Of a DNA stretch of 64,000 nt, positions 18,445 through 27,578 are shown one piece after another (the first letter of the stretch is position 1; every line of letters begins with the position of its first letter). The notes under the pieces are model-generated. The model worked only from the letters and a program-made list of their open reading frames with translations. It did no database searches and had not been told where the DNA came from. The translations under genes and the position numbers were made by a program. Origin of the DNA: Paraburkholderia sp. BL9I2N2 (lineage in GTDB: Bacteria; Pseudomonadota; Gammaproteobacteria; Burkholderiales; Burkholderiaceae); contig NZ_SMGP01000001.1 in NCBI RefSeq assembly GCF_004339745.1, positions 4,712,001 to 4,776,000 of the forward strand, written 5' to 3'.

Positions 18445-18811
18445 ATGAGCCACGACCCGAACTGCCTTTTCTGCAAAATCGCCGCCGGCGCGATCCCGTC
18501 GACCAAAGTCCATGAAGACGACGAATTCGTCGCCTTCCGCGACATTCGTCCGGCCGCCGAGACGCATGTGCTGGTCATTCCGCGCAAGCACATCGCCACG
18601 CTGTCGAATTGCACCGAAGGCGATGCGCCGCTGCTTGGTAGAATGCTAGTTTTGGCGGCACGTCTGGCCGATCAGCTGGGCGTGGCGTACACCGGCGGCG
18701 AAACGGGTTTTTCGCACGGTAATCAATACCGGGCCGGGCGGCGGGCAAGAGGTGTATCACCTGCACGCACACATTCTCGCGGGGCCGCGCCCCTGGCAGC
18801 GCATGGGCTGA
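18445..18811 (+). pseudogene. HIT-family (HinT-like) nucleotide hydrolase, broken by a +1 frameshift
   Basis: HIT proteins hydrolyse nucleoside phosphoramidates and similar bonds. The first 89 codons read normally (CLFCKIAAGAIPSTKVHEDD, RDIRPAAETHVLVIPRKHI). The frame breaks at the run of five T at 18708-18712. Dropping one T restores GFRTVINTGPGGGQ, the catalytic HLHAHILAG motif and the PRPWQRMG end at the stop at 18811, giving a normal 121-residue protein. As it stands the frame runs on past the motif to 18906. An error in the homopolymer or a real inactivating mutation are both possible; the upstream and downstream genes are intact. Confidence 0.88.
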
Positions 18812-19039
18812 CGCGGCTGCACGGCGAGTTTTGGTCACGCACAATACCGCGGCCGTTGTTTTTGCCGCATTGTAACGACGCCGACGCGATCGTCTGGTCA
18901 CAATGACATACCGTGTCGCGGGTTGAGTCGGAAGGGCTCGCGGTAATGTTCAGATGAAGCGTACGCGCTTCGATTCATGCCGCAAGGCGTACGAGGTTCA
19001 CCGCATTACGGTGCGGTGTCGGGTTTAAGGAGAGTAGTC

Positions 19040-19279
19040 ATGGGTTCGTTGAGTATTTGGCATTGGTTGATCGTGTTGTTGATCGTGGCGCTCGTGTTCG
19101 GCACGAAGAAGCTGCGCAATATCGGCACCGATCTGGGTGGCGCGGTGAAGGGCTTCAAGGAAGGCATGAAGGAAGCCGAAACGCCGGGCGGCGAAGCGCA
19201 GCAGCGCGAACTGCCGCGCAACGGCGCCGTGGATGTGGAAGCGAAGGAAAAGACGCCGCGTTCGGGCGATTACCGCTAA
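19040..19279 (+). CDS. tatA: Sec-independent translocase subunit TatA
   Basis: TatA forms the variable-size pore of the twin-arginine pathway. The 79-residue protein has one N-terminal helix (SIWHWLIVLLIVALVFGTKK), the FGTKKLRNIGTDLGGAVKGF hinge and amphipathic helix, and a charged tail. A strong AAGGAGA lies nine bases before this ATG, which decides it against the earlier in-frame ATG at 18977. Confidence 0.95.
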   Translation: MGSLSIWHWLIVLLIVALVFGTKKLRNIGTDLGGAVKGFKEGMKEAETPGGEAQQRELPRNGAVDVEAKEKTPRSGDYR

Positions 19280-19318
19280 GCCGCGGCTTAACCGCGTTAC
19301 TGACGGACATTCCACTTC

Positions 19319-19846
19319 ATGCTGGACCTCGGTCTAACCAAGATGGCGCTGATCGGCGTCGTCGCGCTGGTCGTACTCGGGCCTGAGCGCCTGCCACGCG
19401 TCGCCCGTACAGCCGGCGCGTTGTTCGGCCGCGCGCAGCGGTATATCAACGACGTGAAGGCCGAAGTCACGCGCGAAATCGAACTCGACGAACTGCGTCG
19501 CATGAAAAGCGAGTTCGAAGCCGCCGCGACCAACGTCGAAACCTCCGTTAAGGATAATCTGCGCAAGCACGAGACCGAACTGAACGACGCGTGGAACAGC
19601 GGCACGTCGGTGTCGCCGAGCATTGCCGGTGGCGCGCTTGAAGACGTCGGCAATGCAAGTAACACCTCGTGGCCGAGCAGCACGCCGGCTGCGGGGCCCA
19701 AACGCAAGAACTGGCGCGTCAAGCAGACGGCTATGCCCACCTGGTACAAGCGCGCGACCACGCGCCGCACGCGTGTGCAGTCGGGTGCGGCGCGTGTGGC
19801 GCGGCACACGCCGGCCAGCATGCGTCGCCCGACGCGGTTTTTCTGA
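19319..19846 (+). CDS. tatB: Sec-independent translocase subunit TatB
   Basis: TatB pairs with TatC as the receptor for folded Tat substrates. The 175-residue protein starts with MLDLGLTKMALIGVVALVVL and the conserved GPERLPRVARTAGAL, then a long amphipathic charged helix, then a less conserved basic tail. It is longer than TatA and lies between tatA and tatC as usual. Confidence 0.95.
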   Translation: MLDLGLTKMALIGVVALVVLGPERLPRVARTAGALFGRAQRYINDVKAEVTREIELDELRRMKSEFEAAATNVETSVKDNLRKHETELNDAWNSGTSVSPSIAGGALEDVGNASNTSWPSSTPAAGPKRKNWRVKQTAMPTWYKRATTRRTRVQSGAARVARHTPASMRRPTRFF

Positions 19847-19880
19847 TGATCAGAACGACAATCTCTAACCGAGGGCCGGT

Positions 19881-20666
19881 GTGAGCGACCCCCAGCATAC
19901 CCAGGACGAAGGCACTGAAGAGACCTTCATTTCCCACCTCGTTGAATTGCGCGACCGTATCATTCGCGCCGGCCTTGCCGTCGTCGTGGTGTTCGTCGGG
20001 CTCGTGTACTGGGCGCCGGATATCTTCCGGTTGCTGGCGCGGCCTTTGATGCAGAACCTGCCGAAGGACGGCAAGATGATCGTCACCGACGTCACCGGCT
20101 CGTTCTTCGTGCCGATGAAGGTGACCATGCTGGTGGCCTTCGTGATCGCGCTGCCGATCGTGCTGTATCAGATCTGGGCATTCGTCGCGCCGGGTCTTTA
20201 TCAGCACGAGAAGAAACTGGTCGGGCCGCTGGTGGGTAGCAGCTACACGCTGTTCCTGTGCGGCATGGCGTTCGCGTATTTCGTGGTGTTCCCAACTATC
20301 TTCCGCGTGATGGCGCACTACAACGCGCCACTCGGCGCGGAGATGACCACGGACATCGACAATTACCTGAGCTTCGTGTTGACCATGTTCATCGCATTCG
20401 GCGTGACGTTCGAAGTGCCGATCGTCGTGGTGCTGTTGGTGCGCATGAACGTGGTGACGCTCAAGAAGCTCAAGGAGATTCGTCCCTATGTGATCGTCGG
20501 CGCCTTTGTTATCTCGGCCGTGGTTACGCCGCCGGACGTGTTCTCGCAATTGATTCTGGCGATTCCGCTGATCGTGTTGTACGAGGCAGGGATCATCGCG
20601 GCGCGGTTGATTGTTGGTAAGCAGCCGGTGGTGATCGAAGACGCGAGCCCGCCGCCGAGTCAATGA
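19881..20666 (+). CDS. tatC: Sec-independent translocase subunit TatC
   Basis: TatC is the six-helix membrane core that reads the twin-arginine signal. The 261-residue protein has ETFISHLVELRDRIIRA at the N-terminus, the PLIVLYQIWAFVAPGLY-type segment (IALPIVLYQIWAFVAPGL), LVGSSYTLFLCGMAFAYF and ISAVVTPPDVFSQ. The start is GTG, preceded by GAGGG at about 8 bases. It is followed by a strong terminator. Confidence 0.96.
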   Translation: MSDPQHTQDEGTEETFISHLVELRDRIIRAGLAVVVVFVGLVYWAPDIFRLLARPLMQNLPKDGKMIVTDVTGSFFVPMKVTMLVAFVIALPIVLYQIWAFVAPGLYQHEKKLVGPLVGSSYTLFLCGMAFAYFVVFPTIFRVMAHYNAPLGAEMTTDIDNYLSFVLTMFIAFGVTFEVPIVVVLLVRMNVVTLKKLKEIRPYVIVGAFVISAVVTPPDVFSQLILAIPLIVLYEAGIIAARLIVGKQPVVIEDASPPPSQ

Positions 20667-20695
20667 CGTAGCGCTTCGGCCGCTCACGCAAAGAC

Positions 20696-20727
20696 AAAAG
20701 GGCAGTCCGTTATGGACTGCCCTTTTT
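20696..20727 (+). terminator. Bidirectional intrinsic terminator after tatC
   Basis: A perfect stem pairs AAAAGGGCAGTCC (20696-20708) with GGACTGCCCTTTT, loop GTTAT, with T residues at 20723-20727. The A-run on the other side lets it also stop the minus-strand protease gene that ends at 20808. It is the first clear terminator after the mla operon, about 14 kb upstream. Confidence 0.92.
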
Positions 20728-20807
20728 GCCTGATGCGCGGCGCGTTGCTTGTGCTTGCAGCTGCCGCTGAGGCGTTGCCCTCGCGATTGCGCTCTTCGCT
20801 CTATACG

Positions 20808-22028
<1,221 letters not shown>

Positions 22029-22047
22029 CTGAAGACTAGAGGTTTAT

Positions 22048-22794
22048 ATGGATCGGATCGAACTTGAATTGTACTTGAACAATCTCCTTGAAACCGCGCG
22101 CTTCAAGGACTATTGCCCCAATGGACTGCAGGTCGAAGGGCGTCGCAAGATCAATAAGCTCGCGACCGGCGTGACCGCTTCGGCGGCCTTCCTGGAGGCG
22201 GCGCTCGATTGGGGTGCGGACGCCGTGCTGGTCCATCACGGCTACTTCTGGCGCAACGAAGCGCCGCAGATCACCGGCCGCAAACACGCGCGGCTGAAGC
22301 TGCTGATCGCCAACGACCTGAACCTGTTCGCCTATCACCTGCCGCTCGACGACCATCCCGAGTTCGGCAACAACGCGCAGATCGGCCAGAAGATGGGCTG
22401 GATCAGCGACGCGCGCTTCGGCGAGAACGATCTCGGCTGGCTTGCCACGTTTCCCATGCCAATCACGCTCGCGCACTTCACCGCGCAAGTCGAACAGACG
22501 CTCGGCCGCACGCCGCTCGTGTTCGGCGACGCGGACCGCGAACTGCGCCGCGTGGGCTGGTGCACGGGCGCCGCGCAAGGCATGTTCGACGCGGCCATCA
22601 ACGCTGGTGCGGACGTTTATCTGACCGGCGAAGTGTCGGAGTCGGTGATGCACACATCGGCGGAAAGCGGTGTGGCTTTTCTCGCGGCAGGCCACCATGC
22701 CACCGAGCGCTTCGGCGTGCAGGCGGTGGGCAAGCATCTGTCCGAGCAGTTCGATATCGAGCACCTCTTTATCGATATCCCCAATCCCGTTTGA
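22048..22794 (+). CDS. NIF3-like dinuclear metal-centre protein
   Basis: This 248-residue protein belongs to the NIF3/YbgI family, whose members form hexameric rings with two metal ions per site. The metal-binding pattern is seen in YCPNGLQVEG, the AVLVHHGYFWRNE segment, FAYHLPLDDHPEFGNNAQIG and the C-terminal VAFLAAGHHATERFGVQAV. Its biological reaction is not settled; GTP cyclohydrolase-like activity has been proposed for the family. An AGAGG site lies just before the ATG. Confidence 0.88.
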   Translation: MDRIELELYLNNLLETARFKDYCPNGLQVEGRRKINKLATGVTASAAFLEAALDWGADAVLVHHGYFWRNEAPQITGRKHARLKLLIANDLNLFAYHLPLDDHPEFGNNAQIGQKMGWISDARFGENDLGWLATFPMPITLAHFTAQVEQTLGRTPLVFGDADRELRRVGWCTGAAQGMFDAAINAGADVYLTGEVSESVMHTSAESGVAFLAAGHHATERFGVQAVGKHLSEQFDIEHLFIDIPNPV

Positions 22795-23025
22795 ATCGCA
22801 AGAATCAGGTAAAACGCATTAGCGTAGAAAAAGGAACGAATAACGGAGGGGGCACTTAAAAGGAGGTGCAAAAAGGTTTGCGATTCGTACGGAGAAACCC
22901 TGATTTATCAAAGGCTTCGCACGGTTTTTGGCAATCGGCCCTTGTAAATGGCGACTCCATTCGCGCAAACTAGCGGCGGTAGAAGAGACGTGAAGGAAAA
23001 ATCCAACTCAGAAGTGGGGCGTGTG

Positions 23026-23646
23026 ATGCGAGACAAGGAAGATGAACGCGTCGACGGCAGCCGCCGTACCTGGCTGATAGCGACGACCGTAGCAGGTGGC
23101 ATAGGAGGCGTTGCCACTGTCGTACCCTTTGTTAGTTCGTTTGCACCATCTGAAAAGGCCAAGGCAGCAGGTGCCCCGGTCGAAGTCGATATCAGCGATC
23201 TCAAGCCCGGCGACATGAAGACCGTTGCCTGGCGCGGTAAGCCGGTGTGGATCATCAACCGCACCGACCGGATGCTCGCCGATGTCCAGAAAGCCGATAA
23301 CGAAGTAGCGGATCCCCACACCAAGAATCCTTTTTCGATGCCGTTGCCGGAGTACTGCAACAACGAGTTCCGTTCACGCACTGACCACAAGAACCTTTTC
23401 GTCGCCGTCGCCGTGTGCACCCATCTGGGTTGCACGCCGACGCCGCGCTTCCAGGAGGGCGCGCAGCCCAATCTTCCAGACGACTGGCCAGGCGGCTTCC
23501 TGTGCCCTTGCCACGGCTCGACCTATGACATGGCCGGCCGCGTCTTCAAGAACAAACCTGCGCCGCAGAACCTCGACATCCCGCCTTACATGTTCACCTC
23601 GGCCACCGGCCTCGTGATCGGCAAGGACGAGAAAGGAGAAGCGTAA
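23026..23646 (+). CDS. petA: Ubiquinol-cytochrome c reductase Rieske iron-sulfur subunit
   Basis: PetA carries the Rieske [2Fe-2S] cluster that takes electrons from ubiquinol in the bc1 complex. The protein from this ATG has 206 residues, with a twin-arginine type start (GSRRTWLIATTVAGGIGG) that doubles as membrane anchor, and the cluster motifs CTHLGC and CPCHGS. The Tat machinery that inserts Rieske proteins is encoded 3 kb upstream. The frame is open to 22948 and a GTG at 22990 with a purine-rich leader is possible, but 23026 gives the usual family length. It overlaps petB by TAATG. Confidence 0.94.
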   Translation: MRDKEDERVDGSRRTWLIATTVAGGIGGVATVVPFVSSFAPSEKAKAAGAPVEVDISDLKPGDMKTVAWRGKPVWIINRTDRMLADVQKADNEVADPHTKNPFSMPLPEYCNNEFRSRTDHKNLFVAVAVCTHLGCTPTPRFQEGAQPNLPDDWPGGFLCPCHGSTYDMAGRVFKNKPAPQNLDIPPYMFTSATGLVIGKDEKGEA

Positions 23647-25025
23647 TGGCGATCGAACACGAAGTAGAGACGACCGGGCTGGTCGGCTGGATCGACCGGC
23701 GCTTTCCGATGACTTCCACCTGGAAGAAGCACGTTTCCGAGTACTACGCGCCGAAGAACTTCAACTTCTGGTACTTCTTCGGTTCGCTTGCGCTCCTGGT
23801 GCTGGTCAACCAGATCGTCACCGGCATCTTCCTCACCATGAACTACAAGCCCGACGCGACGCTTGCGTTCTCGTCGGTCGAGTACATCATGCGCGAGGTG
23901 CCGTGGGGCTGGCTGATCCGCTATATGCACTCCACGGGCGCGTCGATGTTTTTCGTCGTCGTGTATCTGCATATGTTCCGCGGGCTGATGTACGGCTCGT
24001 ACCGCAAGCCGCGCGAACTGGTGTGGATCTTCGGCTGCGCGATTTTCCTGTGCCTGATGGCCGAGGCCTTTTTCGGCTATCTGCTGCCGTGGGGGCAAAT
24101 GTCGTTCTGGGGCGCGCAGGTGATCGTGAACCTGTTCTCGGCGATTCCGTTCATCGGGCCGGATCTGTCGCTGTGGATTCGCGGCGACTATGTGGTCTCC
24201 GACGTCACGCTGAACCGCTTCTTCGCGTTTCACGTGATCGCGATTCCGCTGGTGCTGATCGGTCTGGTGGTCGCCCACCTGGTCGCGCTGCACGAAGTGG
24301 GATCGAACAACCCGGACGGCATCGAAATCAAGGCGAAGAAGGGCCCGGACGGCATTCCGCTCGACGGCATCCCGTTCCACCCCTACTACTCGGTGCACGA
24401 TTTCATGGGCGTGACGGTGTTCCTGCTGATCTTCGCGGCGATCATCTTCTTCGCGCCGGAGATGGGCGGCTACTTCCTCGAAGCGAACAACTTCGTGCCG
24501 GCCAACCCGCTGCAGACGCCGCCTGAAATCGCCCCGGTGTGGTACTTCACCGCCTTCTACGCGATGCTGCGCGCCACTACGGATCCGTTCAAGATCGTGC
24601 TGATGGTCGTGATCGGGCTGCTCGGCCTGCTCGCGCTGGTGCGCGCGCGCGGCAAATGGAAGCTCGGCCTGCCGGTGCTCGCGGTGCTGGTGATTCTGGC
24701 CATGGCGTTCACGGAGTCGAAGTTCTGGGGCGTGGTGGTGATGGGCAGTGCGGTGGTGTCGCTGTTCTTCCTGCCGTGGCTCGACCGCTCGCCGGTCAAG
24801 TCGATCCGTTACCGGCCGTTTTTTCACAAGGTGTTCTACGGCATCTTCGTGGCCGCGTTCCTGACGTTGGCTTTCCTCGGCACTAAACCGCCGTCGCCGG
24901 CCGCCACGTTGATCGCCCAGATCTGCGCGCTGATCTACTTCGCGTTTTTCCTCGGTATGCCGTTCTGGACGCGGCTTGGCACGTTCAAGCAGCCGCCCGA
25001 ACGGGTGCGGTTCAAGCCTCACTAA
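23646..25025 (+). CDS. petB: Cytochrome b of the bc1 complex
   Basis: PetB is the membrane core of complex III with two haems b and both quinone sites. The 459-residue protein has the haem His pairs in IRYMHSTGASMFFVVVYLHM and RFFAFHVIAIPLVLIGLVVA, the LLPWGQMSFWGAQVI segment of the Qo region and a PVWYFTAFYAML motif in place of PEWYF. About eight or more helices are evident, with extra helices after the usual cytochrome b end, as in the long proteobacterial form. The start overlaps the petA stop. Confidence 0.96.
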   Translation: MAIEHEVETTGLVGWIDRRFPMTSTWKKHVSEYYAPKNFNFWYFFGSLALLVLVNQIVTGIFLTMNYKPDATLAFSSVEYIMREVPWGWLIRYMHSTGASMFFVVVYLHMFRGLMYGSYRKPRELVWIFGCAIFLCLMAEAFFGYLLPWGQMSFWGAQVIVNLFSAIPFIGPDLSLWIRGDYVVSDVTLNRFFAFHVIAIPLVLIGLVVAHLVALHEVGSNNPDGIEIKAKKGPDGIPLDGIPFHPYYSVHDFMGVTVFLLIFAAIIFFAPEMGGYFLEANNFVPANPLQTPPEIAPVWYFTAFYAMLRATTDPFKIVLMVVIGLLGLLALVRARGKWKLGLPVLAVLVILAMAFTESKFWGVVVMGSAVVSLFFLPWLDRSPVKSIRYRPFFHKVFYGIFVAAFLTLAFLGTKPPSPAATLIAQICALIYFAFFLGMPFWTRLGTFKQPPERVRFKPH

Positions 25026-25047
25026 TCGCGAGCCAGGAGAACACGAA

Positions 25048-25803
25048 ATGAAAAAACTGCTTACGAAGTGCGCGCTGATCGGCGCGACACTGCTCGCGGT
25101 GCTGGCCGCCCCGGCTTACGCGGACGAGAATTTCCCTCTCGACCGCGCGCCGGATAACGCGGAGAATTTCGCTTCTTTGCAGCACGGCGCGCAATTGTTT
25201 GTAAACTACTGCCTGAATTGCCACAGCGCGAACCTGATGCGCTACAACCGCCTGACCGACATCGGCATTACGCCGAACGAAATTCAGGCGAACCTGCTCT
25301 TCACCACGGATAAAGTCGGCAACACCATGACCGTGGCGATGCATCCGGCCGACGCGCAAGCGTGGTTCGGCGCGAGTCCGCCGGATTTGTCGGTGGAAGC
25401 GCGAGCGCGCGGCAAGGATTGGCTGTACACGTATTTGCGCAGCTTTTACCGCGACAATACGCGGCCGACCGGCTGGAACAATCTGGTGTATGAAAACGTG
25501 AGCATGCCTCACGTGCTGTGGCAGCTTCAGGGGCAACGTACCGCGAAGTTCGGTGACGAAACCGACGAAAAAACTGGCGAGACGGTACACAAATTTGTCG
25601 GCTTCCAGCAGGTCACTCCGGGGACGATGTCGCCGGTAGATTATGATTCTGCTGTGGCCGACCTTGTGTCGTACCTGTCATGGATGTCCGAACCGACCCA
25701 GAAAACCCGCAAACAGCTTGGCGTGTGGGTGCTGTTGTTCCTCGGTATCCTGAGCTTTTTCGCCTGGCGATTGAACGCCGCGTACTGGAAACATATCAAA
25801 TAA
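25048..25803 (+). CDS. petC: Cytochrome c1 of the bc1 complex
   Basis: PetC passes electrons from the Rieske protein to soluble cytochrome c. The 251-residue precursor has a signal peptide cleaved near PAYA-DENF, the haem c site CLNCH, the sixth-ligand Met region around MTVAMHPADA or NVSMPHVLW, and a single C-terminal anchor helix (LGVWVLLFLGILSFFAW). AGGAGA lies about 9 bases before the ATG. It closes the petABC operon. Confidence 0.95.
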   Translation: MKKLLTKCALIGATLLAVLAAPAYADENFPLDRAPDNAENFASLQHGAQLFVNYCLNCHSANLMRYNRLTDIGITPNEIQANLLFTTDKVGNTMTVAMHPADAQAWFGASPPDLSVEARARGKDWLYTYLRSFYRDNTRPTGWNNLVYENVSMPHVLWQLQGQRTAKFGDETDEKTGETVHKFVGFQQVTPGTMSPVDYDSAVADLVSYLSWMSEPTQKTRKQLGVWVLLFLGILSFFAWRLNAAYWKHIK

Positions 25804-25804
25804 T

Positions 25805-25861
25805 CACGCCGTCACCCGGCGTGGGGCCGGCGCCAGGAAAAACCTGTTGAACGGTTTTTCC
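25805..25861 (+). other. Two hairpins between petC and sspA
   Basis: CACGCCG (25805-25811) pairs with CGGCGTG (25817-25823), and GGAAAAACC (25836-25844) pairs with GGTTTTTCC (25853-25861). The second has its T-run within the stem, so it could reduce read-through from petABC into sspA, acting as a weak terminator or an mRNA processing site. Confidence 0.45.
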
Positions 25862-25898
25862 GCGCGCTGGCCTTTCAGCTTTTTGAGGAAACGTAAAC

Positions 25899-26510
25899 AT
25901 GATGGTTCTGTATTCCGGCACAACTTGCCCGTTCTCCCAGCGCTGCCGGCTGGTGTTGTTCGAAAAGGGCATGGACTTCGAGATCCGCGACGTCGACCTG
26001 TTTAACAAGCCGGAAGACATCGCCGTGATGAATCCGTATGGTCAAGTGCCGATTCTCGTCGAACGGGACCTGATTCTGTACGAATCGAACATCATCAACG
26101 AGTATATCGACGAGCGCTTCCCGCACCCGCAGCTGATGCCGGCCGATCCGGTGCAGCGCGCGCGCGCGCGCCTGTTCCTGCTGAACTTCGAGAAGGAACT
26201 GTTCGTTCACGTCGGCACGCTCGAAAACGAAAAGGGCAAGGCCGCCGAGAAGAATCACGAGAAGGCCCGTCTCGCGATTCGCGATCGTCTGACGCAACTC
26301 GCACCGATCTTCCTGAAGAACAAGTACATGCTCGGCGAAGAGTTCTCGATGCTCGACGTCGCGATCGCGCCGTTGCTGTGGCGTCTGGATCATTACGGCA
26401 TCGAACTGTCGAAGAACGCCGCACCGCTGATGAAGTATGCCGAGCGCATTTTCAGCCGCCCGGCTTATATCGAAGCGCTGACGCCTTCGGAAAAGGTGAT
26501 GCGTCGTTGA
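25899..26510 (+). CDS. sspA: Stringent starvation protein A
   Basis: SspA is a glutathione S-transferase fold protein that binds RNA polymerase and affects transcription in stationary phase and stress. The 203 residues show the thioredoxin-like N-domain (GTTCPFSQRCRLVLFEKGMD, NPYGQVPILVERDLILYESN) and an all-helical C-domain (YMLGEEFSMLDVAIAPLLWR). The GST fold alone is ambiguous, but the next gene is sspB, which fixes the call. A TTTGAGGAAA site precedes the ATG. Confidence 0.93.
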   Translation: MMVLYSGTTCPFSQRCRLVLFEKGMDFEIRDVDLFNKPEDIAVMNPYGQVPILVERDLILYESNIINEYIDERFPHPQLMPADPVQRARARLFLLNFEKELFVHVGTLENEKGKAAEKNHEKARLAIRDRLTQLAPIFLKNKYMLGEEFSMLDVAIAPLLWRLDHYGIELSKNAAPLMKYAERIFSRPAYIEALTPSEKVMRR

Positions 26511-26580
26511 GTTTGGCTTTGGGGCGAGGGCGCCGCGCTGCGGAGTGAGCGCGGGCCCGCGCCCGGTAAGAGGACTGTTG

Positions 26581-27090
26581 ATGCAAGAGATTTCCACCAA
26601 GCCTTACCTGCTGCGCGCGCTCTACGAGTGGTGCACGGATAACGGCTATACGCCGCACATCGCGGTCCGGGTCGACAATCAGACGCGCGTGCCGCGTCAG
26701 TTTGTGCGCGACAACGAAATCGTGTTGAACATCAGCTTCGAGGCGACCAGCCAGTTGCAGATGGGCAACGAGTGGATTGAGTTCAGCGCGCGTTTCTCCG
26801 GCAAGTCGCACAAGATCGAGGTGCCGATCGCCAATATTCTCGCGATTTACGCGCGCGAAAACGGGCAGGGCATGGCGTTCCCGGTCGAGTCGACGGGCGG
26901 TGAAGCACAGGATTCGGGCGCCGACGCGGAAGTGGCGGACGAGACCGAGGCGCCCGCGCCACGCGTGGTCGAAACGGCGCCGGCAACGGATGCCGCCACC
27001 GCCAAAGCGGATAGCGAGACGGACGGTCCGCAGCCTGACGACGATGGATCGAAAGGCGGCGGAAGGGCTCGCCTCAAGATCGTAAAATGA
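26581..27090 (+). CDS. sspB: ClpXP specificity-enhancing factor SspB
   Basis: SspB delivers ssrA-tagged proteins to ClpXP. The 169-residue protein has the folded N-domain (TKPYLLRALYEWCTDNGYTP, NEIVLNISFEATSQLQMG, EWIEFSARFSGKSHKIEVPI) that binds the tag. A long acidic, Ala-rich linker then leads to the short basic ClpX-binding tail ending GGGRARLKIVK. The upstream in-frame ATG at 26545 lacks a ribosome site, whereas AAGAGGA precedes 26581. Confidence 0.95.
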   Translation: MQEISTKPYLLRALYEWCTDNGYTPHIAVRVDNQTRVPRQFVRDNEIVLNISFEATSQLQMGNEWIEFSARFSGKSHKIEVPIANILAIYARENGQGMAFPVESTGGEAQDSGADAEVADETEAPAPRVVETAPATDAATAKADSETDGPQPDDDGSKGGGRARLKIVK

Positions 27091-27109
27091 AGTAGAATCA
27101 CGGCCTCAT

Positions 27110-27185
27110 GCCGGCTTAGCTCATCAGGTAGAGCGCTTGACTTGTAATCATGAGGTGGCGGGTTCGAGTCCTGCAGCCGGCACCA
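27110..27185 (+). tRNA. tRNA-Thr (anticodon TGT)
   Basis: The 76 bases fold as a full cloverleaf: acceptor GCCGGCT with AGCCGGC, D stem GCTC/GAGC, anticodon loop CTTGTAA (TGT, reads ACA), T arm GCGGG-TTCGAGT-CCTGC, encoded CCA. The anticodon stem has a T-T mismatch at positions 28 and 42. A TAGAAT -10-like hexamer lies at 27093-27098, just after the sspB stop. A terminator follows at once. Confidence 0.95.
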
Positions 27186-27193
27186 GTTGTACT

Positions 27194-27229
27194 AAACGGG
27201 GTTTCTGTTCATTCAGAAACCCCGTTTTT
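27194..27229 (+). terminator. Intrinsic terminator after tRNA-Thr
   Basis: AAACGGGGTTTCTG (27194-27207) pairs perfectly with CAGAAACCCCGTTT (27214-27227), loop TTCATT, and the T-run reaches 27229. Confidence 0.93.
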
Positions 27230-27578
27230 ATTTGTCCGCGCTTATCGATAAAGGTGACGTATCCGAGCCGCTGCACGGCCATTCAACCTGCAGAAAGAAC
27301 CGGCTTCGTGAAGCATCGGTGAGCTGCGAAACGGTCCAAAATCACCACATCTCTTTCACCTTGTCGATCGTGGACTTTTTAGTCTACGAGTTGCCGGTCG
27401 AGGCCTGCAGATAGCGCGCCTCACCCGTCCTCGCCGACGAATAGCGCACCGCGAACCCGGATGACAGAGGTACTATGCGGGCGTCAGTCGGCAACGCTAT
27501 CCAGTACTCCGGCGGGCAACGCCCCCGATGACGCGGCTTATCAGCGCGTCGCTCCCGCAACACCGACCCCACCTCACC
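27230..27578. other. Gene-free region after tRNA-Thr
   Basis: No reading frame here looks like a gene. The only structure I see is the palindromic repeat at 27354-27388. The last 100 bases probably hold the promoter of the methyltransferase gene, but I find no clear hexamers. Confidence 0.5.
27354..27388 (+). repeat. 35-bp palindromic repeat, copy 1
   Basis: This segment matches 29293-29327 at 32 of 35 positions, in the same orientation, and the match stops sharply on both sides. Inside it TCGTGGACT (27368-27376) and AGTCTACGA (27381-27389) form a near-perfect inverted repeat around TTTT. It could be an operator or a small dispersed element. Confidence 0.6.

Noticed and set aside
22860..22870. 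A strong AGGAGG ribosome site between the NIF3 gene and petA
   Set aside because: No start codon with an open frame follows at a suitable distance, so no small gene is called.
23586..25022. A 478-codon minus-strand frame opposite petB
   Set aside because: Highly charged Arg/His/Glu-rich antisense shadow of a membrane protein gene.
27137..27322. A 61-codon frame starting inside tRNA-Thr
   Set aside because: It overlaps the tRNA and its terminator and has no coding character.
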